NCBI GenBank assembly: GCA_040386075.1
Contig: JAZKGE010000048.1
Coordinates: forward strand, 17,047-81,046
DNA length: 64,000 nt
Direction: 5' to 3'
Origin: UBA4416 sp040386075
Lineage (GTDB): Bacteria; Bacteroidota; Bacteroidia; B-17B0; Aurantibacillaceae
Shown here: positions 1-10,608 of the stretch, piece after piece
Layout: each line of letters opens with the position of its first letter
Numbering within the stretch: the stretch's first letter is position 1
Notes under the pieces: model-generated
The model's database searches: none
Seen by the model: the letters and a program-made list of their open reading frames with translations, nothing else
What the model was told of the DNA's origin: nothing
Position numbers and translations under genes: made by a program

Positions 1-115
1 TTTTAAATTACCGGGTGCAAAAATAGGAAACTTTTTTTTCTTTTTCAGTTTCCTGAACGATTTTTTTACCTTTTGTGTAACGGATTGTATAGGAAATTGT
101 TGTTCAACATTTGAT

Positions 116-1279
116 TTATGATTGGTTATGTTGTGTTTCAAAATCAGTGAACATATCTATTAAAGTGGTTATAGGATCGCCCGAATGCATCATTTCTGTA
201 TTATTAAGTGTCATTTGAGCTGCTTCGGCTGCTCTTGTACACATTTGTTTTTCAAAACTTGCAATAGCGCTATTCACGTCTTCAAATTCACCGTTTGTTA
301 AGCAAATGCTCAGCTCTAAAGCATCCTGCATAGCCATATTCACACCTTCGCCCGCATAAGGTGGCATTAAATGCGCGGCATCTCCTATCATAGTAAGATT
401 AGGCAATGCTTTCCAATTTTGATCTAATGGCATGCAATACTGAGGTCGTAATGCAAAACATGGTTCTGCATTTTCAAATAGCTCTGTCCATACAGTATCC
501 CATCCTGCAAATTCTTTTTTAAACCAGGCTGTTACTTCGGCTTTGTTATTAAAATCAATACCCGATTTTTTTATCCACTCTTCACTTGTTTTGCTACCTG
601 TATAAAAAGCTAAACTACCATCGCCTTTAGAACTTACTATTAAGGACTGATCATCGCCGAAAGCAAAGATCTTTCCACCTTTAAGCAGTTCATGTACTTT
701 TGGCGAAGCATTTTCGGAATTATATACGGCTCCTTCAACAATTGTAATACCAGTATAAAAGGGTTTGATAGGCGTTATATATGAACGGATCTTTGAGTTA
801 GCTCCATCTGCAGCGATAACAATGTCGGCATCAACCGTTGTTCCATTTTTAAATATAAGCGTCCATCCATGCCCGTCGGGTATCATCGAAATAAACTGAC
901 TGTCCCAAACTATTGTTTCTGGTTTTAAAGACTCCAGTAATATATTTCTTAAGGGGCCACGGTCAATTTCAGGACGGTGCTCATCAATATCCTCATGTGT
1001 ATCCATTTTAATAATTCCATGCCTGTCTACTATTCTTAGCGCCCCTGCTCCCGGGCGATAATTTGTATAAAAAGCCTCTATCAACCCTGCCTGACGAAGC
1101 GCTTCTAATCCTGACTCTTCGTGAAGATCGAGCGTTGCCCCCTGTACTCTCACATCTTTATTAAGATCGCGTTCATATACTTTTACATTAGCACCTTTGA
1201 TCTGTAAAAGCCTGGCCAATGTTAAACCACCCGGACCACCGCCTACAATGGCTATTTTTTTATTTTCAAGGATTTTCAT
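116..1279 (-). CDS. Tet(X)-like FAD-dependent monooxygenase
   Basis: This 387-aa protein is a class A flavoprotein monooxygenase. The N-terminal Rossmann motif (G13, G15, G18 within IVGGGPGG) binds FAD, YERD at about 35-38 follows the second strand, and MIGDAAHLMPPYAGEGVN near residue 300 is the second FAD-binding GD motif. Length and motif wording, especially GDAAHLMPP(Y/F)AG(E/Q)GVN and TLDLH near residue 50, agree closely with Tet(X), which hydroxylates and inactivates tetracyclines and came from Bacteroidota. No signal peptide is seen, so it should act in the cytoplasm. It stands alone, with about 190 bp of non-coding DNA before it and no other resistance gene beside it. Family assignment is firm. 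Activity on tetracycline is inference, because many chromosomal relatives have other substrates. Confidence 0.85.
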   Translation of the reverse strand: MKILENKKIAIVGGGPGGLTLARLLQIKGANVKVYERDLNKDVRVQGATLDLHEESGLEALRQAGLIEAFYTNYRPGAGALRIVDRHGIIKMDTHEDIDEHRPEIDRGPLRNILLESLKPETIVWDSQFISMIPDGHGWTLIFKNGTTVDADIVIAADGANSKIRSYITPIKPFYTGITIVEGAVYNSENASPKVHELLKGGKIFAFGDDQSLIVSSKGDGSLAFYTGSKTSEEWIKKSGIDFNNKAEVTAWFKKEFAGWDTVWTELFENAEPCFALRPQYCMPLDQNWKALPNLTMIGDAAHLMPPYAGEGVNMAMQDALELSICLTNGEFEDVNSAIASFEKQMCTRAAEAAQMTLNNTEMMHSGDPITTLIDMFTDFETQHNQS

Positions 1280-1471
1280 CTTTAGTTTATTTGATTACGG
1301 CATCAAATGTAAAGGAAGTGCAACAGCTTTACCTAAAGGTATTAGGCAAGCTGTATTTCGCAGGCGGTAAATGGTAGAATAAGAAGATAAAGTGTTTAAT
1401 TCAAAACCTCAACTTCCTATATATATAAGTAGAAATTTTTAACTGAAGAATAACGCTTATCTACTCCCCTG

Positions 1472-4400
1472 TTAATTAGAAATAACTAATTTCTTATAGG
1501 CTACTAATTTACTTTCTTCGTACACTTTAATAAAATAAATACCTTTAGATGTATTCAGTTCTATCACAGAATGATTCGCGTTTATATCAGAAGTGTAAAT
1601 TACCTGAGATAAAGAATTAAATACCTTTACTGTATAATGCTTTAATAAATCTACATCAATACTGATAATACCATTTGAAGGATTTGGATAGATAACTATA
1701 TTACGATCCATTTCATTTTCATGGATGCCAACACATGAATTTACAACTAACGCTACAGTTAATGTTTGTGAACAACCATTACTTTGTCCTGTAACTGAGT
1801 AGACTATGGATGCGGTTGGAGAAGGAAAAATTGAAGAGCTTGTAATTCCGCCCGGATTCCATGTATAACTATTTGCTCCATTTACAGTTAATGTGGTTGT
1901 TTCACCTGCACAAATGCTATCGTTTAATGCAGTTAAGCTTAAGGTGGGAATTGGATTTACAATCACCTGTATAGTAGCAGAACCACTACACCCATTAACT
2001 CCAATACCAGATACAGTATATGTATTAGTCGATCCCGGGTTAAAAGATATATTATTAGTGATACCGCTGTTCCAGGTATATGTAGTAACACTGCCTCCAC
2101 CATTTAAAGTTATCGGACTACCCTGGCACACAGAGTTACTGCTTGCACTGGCAGTAATTCCAGCGCTATTAACTGTTAATGTTGAAACAGCTATATTTGA
2201 TAAACAGCCATTGGGATCAGTTCCTGTTACAGAATAAGTTGTAGTAGAAGTTGGAGAAACAACAGAAGATCCACCGGAATAGGTATATGAAGCAGAGCCT
2301 GACGGATTTAAGGTAAACGATTGTCCAACACAAATGCTTCCGCTATTAACACTTACAGTTGGAGAGGTTAAAACCGTCACACTTGCCACTACTGTGTTAG
2401 TTGCTGGGCAACCCTCGGCGCTGGAACCTGTTACAGTATATGTAGAGTTTGCGATAGGGCTTACAAATGCTGATCCCCCAGAATAATTATAATTAACCGC
2501 GCCGCTTGGTGTTATTGTGAAATTTTGTCCAGAGCATATAGTTCCACTATTCACACTAATTGTAGGATAGGTTTCAAGTGTATAATTATTTGCCGGCGAA
2601 GGAGGAATAATCACATTGTTAACGTCCATTACAGAAGCGCCTGTAGAAGGAGTTACATTTACATTACTGGTGGCCGACTGATCCTGGATAACAAGAAAAT
2701 AATAGATCACATCGGATAAATTAGCGACATATGTTGGATTAAAAGTCCATATACCGTTTAATGGCGTTCCTGAAGTAAGGTTTCCCTGTACACTTGAGTA
2801 AAGTCCAAAGTTGATTCGATAATATAAGCGTGGGGCAACTGACCCGGTAGCTACACCCGATGTGTCTTTAATAGATACGGTCATTGTGCGGCTTGTTGTA
2901 TTGCATGGCGGCCCGGTAAATCCCGAAGAAAGTATTACCGGAGCATACACATCTGTCTGAGTATAATTTCCTTCCCAGGCCCCAATGTCAGGCGTGGTGG
3001 TGCTTCTGATATTACCGGCATAATCGGTAGTTACCCCTGCCACAGGTGCCCCACCGCTTTCTACCTGTGTTTGTATTACAGGATCTATATCATACGTATT
3101 TGGTAATGCACCATTTGTTGTTATAAATGGCGGGTTTTCTGTAACCGAATTTGCTTCTCTTGGAGCAACAGCTGACTTATAGGAGAAAAGAGTACTGTAA
3201 TTATTAATACCATCGTAATATATGGTTCTATTTGCAGCAGATACGCCCGTATAATATAAATTTCTGTCAGATGCTGTGGAAAAGTTTATTAAAGGTGAAG
3301 TAATTCTTCTAATGATGCTTGTTATAGCCGTACCGGTAGCTACAGAAGTATTAATGAAGATATTATTACTAAGTGTAAAAGATGTATTGGTGGTTAAAAA
3401 ATTGAGTATTGAGCTGCCTGAGTTAATGCCATTATTGACAGAATTATCCATATAAAAAGTATTATGAGCAATATTAAGAATTGGAGCATATGGATTACCG
3501 GAATAAGTTGCAATAGCACTAATACCAACAGATTGGTTTGAAGCAGGCATATGAAAATCTCCAAAAATGTTATTGTTGATGTTTCCGTTGGATCCAGCAA
3601 GAACAATCCCCTGTAGTGTTCCTGTTCCTGTAGAGGAAAGTGAATGGGCTTTATTACCTGTAATATTCATGTTGGCACTTGCACTAAAAGACATTGCCGT
3701 CAAATTGTTAACACTGGCAGCTGTACTGTTTCCGGTAATGGTTATGGAATAAATAGTATTAGCCATTAAAGTCATGTTAGAACAACTGACACCTGTGATA
3801 CCTATAAAGTTAGTGCCTCCCACAGTTGTAAATGATCCCATGTTCTTTAACACGTTACCTGCCACCGTTATGCTGGCGCCATTCACACATTCTATGCCAC
3901 TTAAATTCTGCCCATACACATTGGTAATAGTATTATTTGTAACACTCGCAGCACCATAAGAAGTTTTTATACAGTCTATACTACCCTTGGTAATCCCATC
4001 AATTAAATTATCAGAGATCTGTGAATTTGATAAAAGATAATAGCCTATGATGCCCGTTACATTGCTATTGCATGCAATATTGGTTATTGTATTTGAGCTG
4101 ATAGTGGCGGTATATACATCAGCCGCTCCCATCATGGTGCACCCATAAGCAAGTGGCGCATTAACGTTCTGTATAAGGTTAGATTTGATATTCAGGTTCT
4201 TTATCCTGGTAGATGAATTGTTGGAACTGGCAGATATGAGAGTAAATTGCATCATCCCGCTTGAATTAGGATAGTTGTAACCCGGGAAAAAATTATTATT
4301 GATATTTACAGTAGTTGTAGTGCTTCCTACGGACGAGATAATCCCATGAAGCGATAAACTGCTTGTAGCGGTTGAAGACAACTTAATAGTATTGTTATTA

Positions 4401-5344
4401 ACATCAATACTATTTGTGGCAGAAACAGACCTGATAGATATAGCCACCAGCTTCGTTAAAGGGTTAACACCTGATCCGTTGTTATTATCAATATAATTAT
4501 GGGAAATATTGAGAGCAGATTGCTTGTTTGCATCAATACCATAGGTATCGCTACCGGCACTGCCACCAAAATTTATTACCGTATTTCCTGTAACCGCAAA
4601 TAATCCACCAACATCATTACTCTCGTCGGGATATGTTGTGCTACTGGCAATTAGTGAAATACCGACATGGCAATTCTGTATGAGGTTCGAAAAGACTTTA
4701 TTGCCTGAGTTTGCGCCGACAACAGATGATAAGCTGGCAGTAAGCGTGTTATTAGTATAATAACTTGGAGAAAAATCTATTCCCCTAGACCCTGAAGGAT
4801 AAATGCTTGTATTTGGTGAAGCGGCGCCATTGTTTCTACTAAGTGTAATTACACAATTTTTAATGGTGTTGTTACTGCAACCATCTATTGGTGCAACATT
4901 TGTTTTATAAAAACCATACCCAAATTCCATAGTAGCAGGGTTAGTAGTATTAGGATCTATAATATCAATTCCATCGATTGTAATATTATCAGCCCCAATA
5001 AACCACCACACACCATCACACACTAAAGATGATGGTGTTGCGGTACCTGTAAAAGCTGTTATTACCGGATTAGATCCAATGCCACTTTTTTGAAAAATCA
5101 CTTGGTTAGTTATTGAGCTTCCTGGAGGATCAAAAAGTTTGTACCCACCATTCGGCGCGTTTTCGGTATACCCCGCCGATACATTTATTGTAACAGGGCC
5201 GGCAACACCAACAATATTTAACGTATTAATGGCAGCGGCAATACTTGGAAAACTACCCGGAATAGTAAAGTTGCCGGCAATTTGCGCTAAACTGTTAATC
5301 GAAAACAAAAGAGTGGCAAAAAAAAAGAACAGAGTTTTTTTCAT
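1472..5344 (-). CDS. T9SS-sorted right-handed beta-helix surface protein
   Basis: A secreted protein of 1290 aa. I take the start at the methionine of MKKTLFFFFATLLFS, which begins a clear signal peptide ending near LAQ; ten further in-frame codons upstream would spoil it. Residues about 100-800 are rich in N-N-x-I and asparagine-ladder repeats typical of a right-handed parallel beta-helix. After that come three to four Ig/PKD-like repeats of about 80 aa, each with a C-x-G motif (ICSGQ, ICVGQ, ICAGE) and YTVTG. The end, from IVIYPNPSNG to KKLVISN, is a type A sorting domain for export by the type IX secretion system. It is probably attached to the cell surface as an adhesin or carbohydrate-binding protein; the ligand is unknown. 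Confidence 0.85.
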   Translation of the reverse strand: MKKTLFFFFATLLFSINSLAQIAGNFTIPGSFPSIAAAINTLNIVGVAGPVTINVSAGYTENAPNGGYKLFDPPGSSITNQVIFQKSGIGSNPVITAFTGTATPSSLVCDGVWWFIGADNITIDGIDIIDPNTTNPATMEFGYGFYKTNVAPIDGCSNNTIKNCVITLSRNNGAASPNTSIYPSGSRGIDFSPSYYTNNTLTASLSSVVGANSGNKVFSNLIQNCHVGISLIASSTTYPDESNDVGGLFAVTGNTVINFGGSAGSDTYGIDANKQSALNISHNYIDNNNGSGVNPLTKLVAISIRSVSATNSIDVNNNTIKLSSTATSSLSLHGIISSVGSTTTTVNINNNFFPGYNYPNSSGMMQFTLISASSNNSSTRIKNLNIKSNLIQNVNAPLAYGCTMMGAADVYTATISSNTITNIACNSNVTGIIGYYLLSNSQISDNLIDGITKGSIDCIKTSYGAASVTNNTITNVYGQNLSGIECVNGASITVAGNVLKNMGSFTTVGGTNFIGITGVSCSNMTLMANTIYSITITGNSTAASVNNLTAMSFSASANMNITGNKAHSLSSTGTGTLQGIVLAGSNGNINNNIFGDFHMPASNQSVGISAIATYSGNPYAPILNIAHNTFYMDNSVNNGINSGSSILNFLTTNTSFTLSNNIFINTSVATGTAITSIIRRITSPLINFSTASDRNLYYTGVSAANRTIYYDGINNYSTLFSYKSAVAPREANSVTENPPFITTNGALPNTYDIDPVIQTQVESGGAPVAGVTTDYAGNIRSTTTPDIGAWEGNYTQTDVYAPVILSSGFTGPPCNTTSRTMTVSIKDTSGVATGSVAPRLYYRINFGLYSSVQGNLTSGTPLNGIWTFNPTYVANLSDVIYYFLVIQDQSATSNVNVTPSTGASVMDVNNVIIPPSPANNYTLETYPTISVNSGTICSGQNFTITPSGAVNYNYSGGSAFVSPIANSTYTVTGSSAEGCPATNTVVASVTVLTSPTVSVNSGSICVGQSFTLNPSGSASYTYSGGSSVVSPTSTTTYSVTGTDPNGCLSNIAVSTLTVNSAGITASASSNSVCQGSPITLNGGGSVTTYTWNSGITNNISFNPGSTNTYTVSGIGVNGCSGSATIQVIVNPIPTLSLTALNDSICAGETTTLTVNGANSYTWNPGGITSSSIFPSPTASIVYSVTGQSNGCSQTLTVALVVNSCVGIHENEMDRNIVIYPNPSNGIISIDVDLLKHYTVKVFNSLSQVIYTSDINANHSVIELNTSKGIYFIKVYEESKLVAYKKLVISN

Positions 5345-5423
5345 GAAAATATAATTTATATTAAATGTAATCATATTCTAAGACTTTATTGATAAATTGA
5401 ATTTTACATATTTGTCAACTCAA

Positions 5424-8400
5424 TTACTTCAAAATCTCCACTTCCTGCTCCTGTATATACAACAACAGTTTTTTAACCGAGGTATAACCCAAACCTAACA
5501 AGGCATACTCATAGTCCTGCATTTGCGTATGGTATTTTTGAGCATTGCGTTTCCCGGTTTTATAATCAATTACAACGGCTTCGTTATTTGAAACCACTAC
5601 TCTATCGGGGCGTAAAATATCACCGGCAGAAGTAAGTATCTCTAATTCATTTTTTACGTCCACGCCTTTTTCAAAATAAGAGACTATAGCTGGAATAGAC
5701 AATAACTGATTGATATCATTCAACATTTTATATGATTCTTCCTTAGTAATATCTCCTGACAATACAGCGTTTGCGATCGTTATATCAACATCATCTTTGG
5801 TCTTAATTTTTGACAAAATATAATGCACTAAAACACCGTACTCACGAGCTTTGGTTACCTCTTCATTACTTTCATATGAAGAAGCTTCTTTGATCTGAAT
5901 GACATCGGGATTTTGATTAAAAGCCAATTGAGCAACCTGTAACTGTTGCAATCCCTGTTTGTGAGCGGCTGATGTTTTTTTTGTCAATGACCCAAATGTC
6001 AATAATTGCTTCTCTGTATCAAAGCTTGCTTGTGCAGATGCAAAATCTGCCAACCAAGTGTGACAATTTTTTGAACTTTTCTTTTTAAGCTGCGGAGAAA
6101 TGATATGTAAACGTTCGACTGCTCTTGTAAAATCTACATACAGCATATTTAAGCTATCTAATGTTTGTTGCTGACGTTCTTTTTCGGCCAGGGGTTTAAA
6201 CATGGTATCATCTGCTGCTTTGGTTGTATTGATCAAGGCCACCGGCAGATCAATGCCCTCTTCATTAATATCTACCCAAATGGATTGAGTTTTTTCAATG
6301 TCCCAAGCTAAAAATGGTGTGATCACGATCGGGAATTCTAATCCTTTGGATGCATGAATCGTCATGATATTTACGGCATTCATTCCCTCCGGGATAATAA
6401 CCGATGCTTTATCAGCCCGGCGTTCCCACCAATCTAAAAATAAGGATACATTGGAAGTATTACCCTGTAAAAATCCAAGCACTTCATCCAAAAAGAAACG
6501 AACGTATTGCGGATTACTTTGATTCAGTTTAAGCGTTGTTACTATTTCAAGACAAGCATCAAATAAATTAGATGACGTCAATTTTAGAACATTAACTCTT
6601 AAACCACATTCATTTAAAATATCAAATACCGTTTTGGTTTTGGAAGTATTTAATTCTCTTAAAAATAAAACATATTGTTCTTCAGTACAAAGTTGGCGGT
6701 CATGCAAGTAATTTAATATCACTGAAGCAGCTACCAGATCTTTTTGATTTGAAATGTATTTGAGAAACGATAAAATAACTGAAACTTCTTTAGCGTGATT
6801 CAGCAACAGTGAATCTGCAGACACAACCGGAATATTGTTTTCAATTAAAAAATTAGCAACCGTATTACCATGTCTGTTTTGCCGAATGATTATGCAAATA
6901 TCCTGATAACTGTAACCATCATCAATGGCTTTTTGTATATAATTTAAAATGAACCGCGTGTTGGTATCATCTGTATCTTCATCATCCAAAGGAGCAGGCA
7001 AATCGACACTTACATAGCCAAGATCGGTTGTTTTATGAATTTGCTTTTGCTGATCGTATATTTTTTTAAGATCCTCATTTAAAACAGTGCCAGCTAAATA
7101 ATCGAATAACACATTATTGAATTTCACGATCGCACTTTCGCTCCGGTAATTGGTATCTAAAACCCTTCCTTCAAAATTTCTGATCAAAGATCCTTCTCTT
7201 TCAACCAACAGATCATTTTTACTAGCCGCATTGATGTTTGGCAAGCTTACAAACTGCTCAACATCGGCATTTCGCCAACGGTAGATAGATTGCTTACCAT
7301 CGCCCACAATTAAATTGAGATTACCGTTTCCTAACGCATTATCAATTAATGGCAACATATTTTGCCATTGCATGGCTGATGTATCCTGAAACTCATCCAA
7401 CAAAAAATGTTTATAGCGATCTCCTAATCGCTCAAATATAAAAGGCGTTGGTTCGTTATTTACGACTTCCGAAATACGTTCGTTAAACTCGGAAATAAAT
7501 AAAATATTCTCGTCGGCTTTATACTCATTGGTTAGTTTAGCCAATTCATTCACCAGGCCCATGGCATAAATATTTTTGTAGATCAGTACAAACACATTGT
7601 ATCGCTGTTCATTCTCTTTCAAATAATTTAAAACACTAAAAGCAATTTTATCCAACTCTGTTTTAATGCTGTCAATGGCTGTTTTTTCTTCGGCACTTGC
7701 TTTACCGCCATGCCATTTATCCTGCTCCAGCGTTTTAGTAACATTGGATCCAAATAGTTCTTTGGTTGAAGTTTCTTTTAAAGTAGCGAGTTTCACATAA
7801 AAATTATAGATACCAGAACCGCCACTTGCAAATGCATTAGCAGTTAACTGTTTTTCATGTATCAATTTTAAGGCTTGTTCGCCCTGTGTTTTTAAAAATG
7901 TTTCATGCTCTTTGGTGATCGATCTCAATTGCTTTTTGATCGTTTCGAAATCTGAGATATTAAACTTGCTTAATTGATCAACCAGTTCGCTTACACCTTC
8001 TTTATTGATCTCTTTAATGAAGTCGATCAATGTTTGTTCAGGATCCCAATTCTTGTTCTCTTCTATTTGCGCTAAAGAAAACTGGACCAAATAATCAGTT
8101 ACCAATTTATCTTTACCTAAATTATTGATCAGGGTTGAGATCACTTTTTTAAATACAGCATCCGAATCGGTTTCTATCTGGAAATTAACCGGTAATTTGA
8201 GATCAAGGGCAAAGGTGCGAATGATACGGTGCGTGAAACTATCAATGGTTCCAATAGAAAAATCGGAATAATTATGTAAAACATCAGTTAGAACAACTTC
8301 TGCTCTTTTCTTTAATTCTTCTTTTGAAATCTTCAATTCATCGGATATTAGTTCGCTGAGCATATCATTTGATCCCAGGCTGATCTCTTTTAACGCTTTA

Positions 8401-8591
8401 ATGATTCGCCATTTCATTTCTGAGGCGGCCTTATTGGTAAAGGTAATTGCTAAAATACCTCTGTAAGCTTTGGTTAGATTATGCTTATCCACCAATGCCA
8501 GTTTTAAATATTCTTTCACCAATGTAAAAGTCTTACCGCTTCCGGCAGAAGATTTATAAACGATAAAATTATTTAAAGCGTTAACTGGCAT
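5424..8591 (-). CDS. AddA/RecB-like UvrD-family helicase-nuclease
   Basis: A 1055-aa superfamily 1 helicase fused to a nuclease. Walker A is SSAGSGKT at residues 14-21; motif II is LLDEFQDTS; motif III is VGDGKQSIYRWR; later motifs are TIHASKGLEFP and YVDFTRAVERLH. The C-terminus has a PD-(D/E)XK nuclease signature, RPDRVVV then VIDYKTGK. This layout is that of AddA/RecB, which resects double-strand breaks before RecA loading. The AddB-like partner, often adjacent in this phylum, is not in the window. The gene is expected to be cytoplasmic and housekeeping. AddA is more likely than RecB given the length and the phylum. Confidence 0.85.
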   Translation of the reverse strand: MPVNALNNFIVYKSSAGSGKTFTLVKEYLKLALVDKHNLTKAYRGILAITFTNKAASEMKWRIIKALKEISLGSNDMLSELISDELKISKEELKKRAEVVLTDVLHNYSDFSIGTIDSFTHRIIRTFALDLKLPVNFQIETDSDAVFKKVISTLINNLGKDKLVTDYLVQFSLAQIEENKNWDPEQTLIDFIKEINKEGVSELVDQLSKFNISDFETIKKQLRSITKEHETFLKTQGEQALKLIHEKQLTANAFASGGSGIYNFYVKLATLKETSTKELFGSNVTKTLEQDKWHGGKASAEEKTAIDSIKTELDKIAFSVLNYLKENEQRYNVFVLIYKNIYAMGLVNELAKLTNEYKADENILFISEFNERISEVVNNEPTPFIFERLGDRYKHFLLDEFQDTSAMQWQNMLPLIDNALGNGNLNLIVGDGKQSIYRWRNADVEQFVSLPNINAASKNDLLVEREGSLIRNFEGRVLDTNYRSESAIVKFNNVLFDYLAGTVLNEDLKKIYDQQKQIHKTTDLGYVSVDLPAPLDDEDTDDTNTRFILNYIQKAIDDGYSYQDICIIIRQNRHGNTVANFLIENNIPVVSADSLLLNHAKEVSVILSFLKYISNQKDLVAASVILNYLHDRQLCTEEQYVLFLRELNTSKTKTVFDILNECGLRVNVLKLTSSNLFDACLEIVTTLKLNQSNPQYVRFFLDEVLGFLQGNTSNVSLFLDWWERRADKASVIIPEGMNAVNIMTIHASKGLEFPIVITPFLAWDIEKTQSIWVDINEEGIDLPVALINTTKAADDTMFKPLAEKERQQQTLDSLNMLYVDFTRAVERLHIISPQLKKKSSKNCHTWLADFASAQASFDTEKQLLTFGSLTKKTSAAHKQGLQQLQVAQLAFNQNPDVIQIKEASSYESNEEVTKAREYGVLVHYILSKIKTKDDVDITIANAVLSGDITKEESYKMLNDINQLLSIPAIVSYFEKGVDVKNELEILTSAGDILRPDRVVVSNNEAVVIDYKTGKRNAQKYHTQMQDYEYALLGLGYTSVKKLLLYIQEQEVEILK

Positions 8592-8648
8592 ACTAATCGA
8601 AGGTAACTATTATCATACTAAAAAAACTGTAATTGTATAAAAATGTTT

Positions 8649-8792
8649 AACCACATAGGCACATAGAAATTATAAGAGAAACAGGTACATTATAGGGAAG
8701 GCAATGCGCTTTTCGTTACAAATAGTTTACTATATAAAAAGCGTAGCTCTATCAAATACTTCTAATTGAATTTATTCTATGTCTCAATGGTT
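8649..8792. repeat. Imperfect inverted repeat in intergenic region
   Basis: Within 299 bp of non-coding DNA, AACCACATAGGCACATAGAA (8649-8668) is mirrored by TTCTATGTCTCAATGGTT (8775-8792), followed by a further copy of the TATGTCT..ATGGTTA motif. The arms look like a dispersed intergenic element of the kind common in this phylum. No gene is seen here. Confidence 0.45.
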
Positions 8793-8890
8793 ATATGTCT
8801 CTATGGTTAAAAATATAAAATAATGCCCAGATTAAGTAGCATTTTAGTTTATTTGTAACTTGTTATTAAAACCAAATTATACCAATAGAA

Positions 8891-9340
8891 ATGAAATTTA
8901 AAGTCTTCGCCATATTAGCATCCATGTTCTTATTTTCCTGCAAGTCATTTCAAGAAATAAAAGTGACCAGCGTGGAAGGTTTTTATCTGAATAAACTAAC
9001 ACTTGAAAATATTGAAGCCCAGGTACAGGTAAAGATCAATAATCCCAACTCAAAAGGTTTTAATATTTATCCTTCCGAATTTGATGTTATTTTTAGCGGT
9101 ATGCGACTTGGAAAAGCCAAATTGAACCAAAAAGTACATATCAACGCCAATTCCGAAGAGGTTTATTCTTTTAAATTGAACTCAAAGCTTTCCGAGATCA
9201 ACCCAATGGATGCTTTAAAGCTTTTAAATATGGGAAGCCTTGGCAATATAGAGGTAAAAGGCGATCTGAAGGTGGGAAAATTCTATTTCAAAAAGAAAAT
9301 TCCGGTTAATTACACAGATAAAGTGAAATTATTTAAATAA
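8891..9340 (+). CDS. LEA14-like lipoprotein (LEA type 2 / WHy domain)
   Basis: A 149-aa protein with a lipoprotein signal, LFSC at residues 14-17, so it is expected to be lipid-anchored in the envelope. The mature part matches the LEA type 2 / WHy fold: a beta-sandwich with the NPN motif (INNPNSKGF), then alternating beta strands. The family is linked to desiccation and stress tolerance in plants, but its job in Bacteroidota is unknown. It is followed at 52 bp by an ECF-like sigma gene. Confidence 0.7.
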   Translation: MKFKVFAILASMFLFSCKSFQEIKVTSVEGFYLNKLTLENIEAQVQVKINNPNSKGFNIYPSEFDVIFSGMRLGKAKLNQKVHINANSEEVYSFKLNSKLSEINPMDALKLLNMGSLGNIEVKGDLKVGKFYFKKKIPVNYTDKVKLFK

Positions 9341-9392
9341 AATGTAACCATTTGTTCATTAATTGTGTATAAATTAGCCAGAAACCTATTTT

Positions 9393-9977
9393 ATGTCCCA
9401 AGCTGAACTCATATCGGCGTGCCTTAAAAACGACAAAACTGCTAAAAAACAGTTTTTCGAAACATATTATAGTAAACTAGCCTATATATCTCTCCGCTAT
9501 TCCAAAAATTCAGGTCAATCGGAACAAGTATTACTGCAAGGGTTTTCTCATGTTTTTTCAAAATTAGGATCTTATAAAAGCCAAAACACAATTACACTGG
9601 ATGAATTCGTAAAAAACGAGTTCATTTCTTTTATTGTAAAGTATATAAAAGAGATCCGTAACGAATATTACGTAGCCAGCACTGTAAGAGCAGTTGAATA
9701 CAAAGAAAAGACCTATGACCTCTTCCTGGACAGCAAATTCATTGACCTTAAAAATGTGGATCAGGCCATTATGCTGAAATCCATACAGGCCCTGGTTCCA
9801 TCACAACGCCTGGTTTTTAATTTACATGTCATTGACAATCATACTTTATCACAGGCATCCGAATTATTAGACACAAGCGAACAAAGTGTGAAAGCCAATC
9901 TGGAAAAAGCCAGATTTAATTTACAAAAATCGATCGAGAAAAATTTAAAAATGACCACCGATGAGCAGCCAGTTTAG
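9393..9977 (+). CDS. ECF-like RNA polymerase sigma factor
   Basis: A 194-aa sigma-70 family protein. Residues about 8-90 resemble sigma region 2 (FFETYYSKLAYISLRYSK). Residues about 125-180 resemble region 4, with PSQRLVFNLHVIDNHTLSQASELLDTS as the helix-turn-helix. Region 2 is divergent, so promoter specificity cannot be guessed. It overlaps the next gene by 17 bp, which encodes a membrane protein with the topology of an anti-sigma factor. The two are very likely co-translated and act as a sigma/anti-sigma pair. Confidence 0.75.
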   Translation: MSQAELISACLKNDKTAKKQFFETYYSKLAYISLRYSKNSGQSEQVLLQGFSHVFSKLGSYKSQNTITLDEFVKNEFISFIVKYIKEIRNEYYVASTVRAVEYKEKTYDLFLDSKFIDLKNVDQAIMLKSIQALVPSQRLVFNLHVIDNHTLSQASELLDTSEQSVKANLEKARFNLQKSIEKNLKMTTDEQPV

Positions 9978-10608
9978 TTACGAGTTAGATGAACGCCAGA
10001 TAAGAATTGCAATGCAGGACGCAGAACTGGATTATAATGAGTCTGTTTGGAATAAATTTGATGAACTGTCTGCCACACAATACAAGGCCTCAGCAAATGT
10101 TGGCAATTTTATACCGAAAATAAATTTAAGTATCAGTCGTTCTATTATCGTTCCGGTTATTTTTATTGTATTGATCGGTGGTTTATCAGCTATGTTATTC
10201 AGTTTTGTTGATTTCAAGAAAAAAGAAAGCATTGATAAGGAAATTCCATACGTAGCTAAAGTTGAGCCTCTTAAAAAGCCTGAAATAAAAGCCAAAACCA
10301 TTATTAGACCAAAACCTGTTGAAACCAAAGCCATTATTACAACCACAATAGCAAATACGCCCTCAGTAACAATAGCTACAAATTCAGTCATTGTTGAGCC
10401 ACCGGTAATAAAAAAAGAAGAACCTGCTAAAATAACAGAAACAAAACCGCAGGAACTGATCGCATCTGCTGCCAATCAGAAGAAAGAACCAATAGTTCAA
10501 CAAAAAAAGAGAATAAAAAAGGTTAAGGCGACTGAAGCGCTACCAACCATCAATGCTTCTACTAATTTAAATGAAGGGGCTACCGAACCTGAATTAGAAC
10601 TGAAATAA
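9961..10608 (+). CDS. Single-pass membrane protein, candidate anti-sigma factor
   Basis: A 215-aa protein with a cytoplasmic N-terminus of about 60 aa, one transmembrane helix (IIVPVIFIVLIGGLSAMLFS, about 62-82) and a C-terminal part of Pro/Lys/Glu/Thr-rich low complexity that would lie in the periplasm. It starts inside the sigma gene in another frame (17-bp overlap), so the two are translationally coupled. Position and topology suggest it holds the sigma factor at the membrane. No known anti-sigma domain is plain in the sequence, so this is inference. Its stop codon directly abuts the stop codon of the opposing NUDIX gene. Confidence 0.6.
   Translation: MSSQFSYELDERQIRIAMQDAELDYNESVWNKFDELSATQYKASANVGNFIPKINLSISRSIIVPVIFIVLIGGLSAMLFSFVDFKKKESIDKEIPYVAKVEPLKKPEIKAKTIIRPKPVETKAIITTTIANTPSVTIATNSVIVEPPVIKKEEPAKITETKPQELIASAANQKKEPIVQQKKRIKKVKATEALPTINASTNLNEGATEPELELK

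Noticed and set aside
25..54. Hairpin AGGAAAC...GTTTCCT at the left edge as a terminator of the Tet(X)-like gene
   Set aside because: The stem is only 7 bp with a 16-nt loop, too weak to call.
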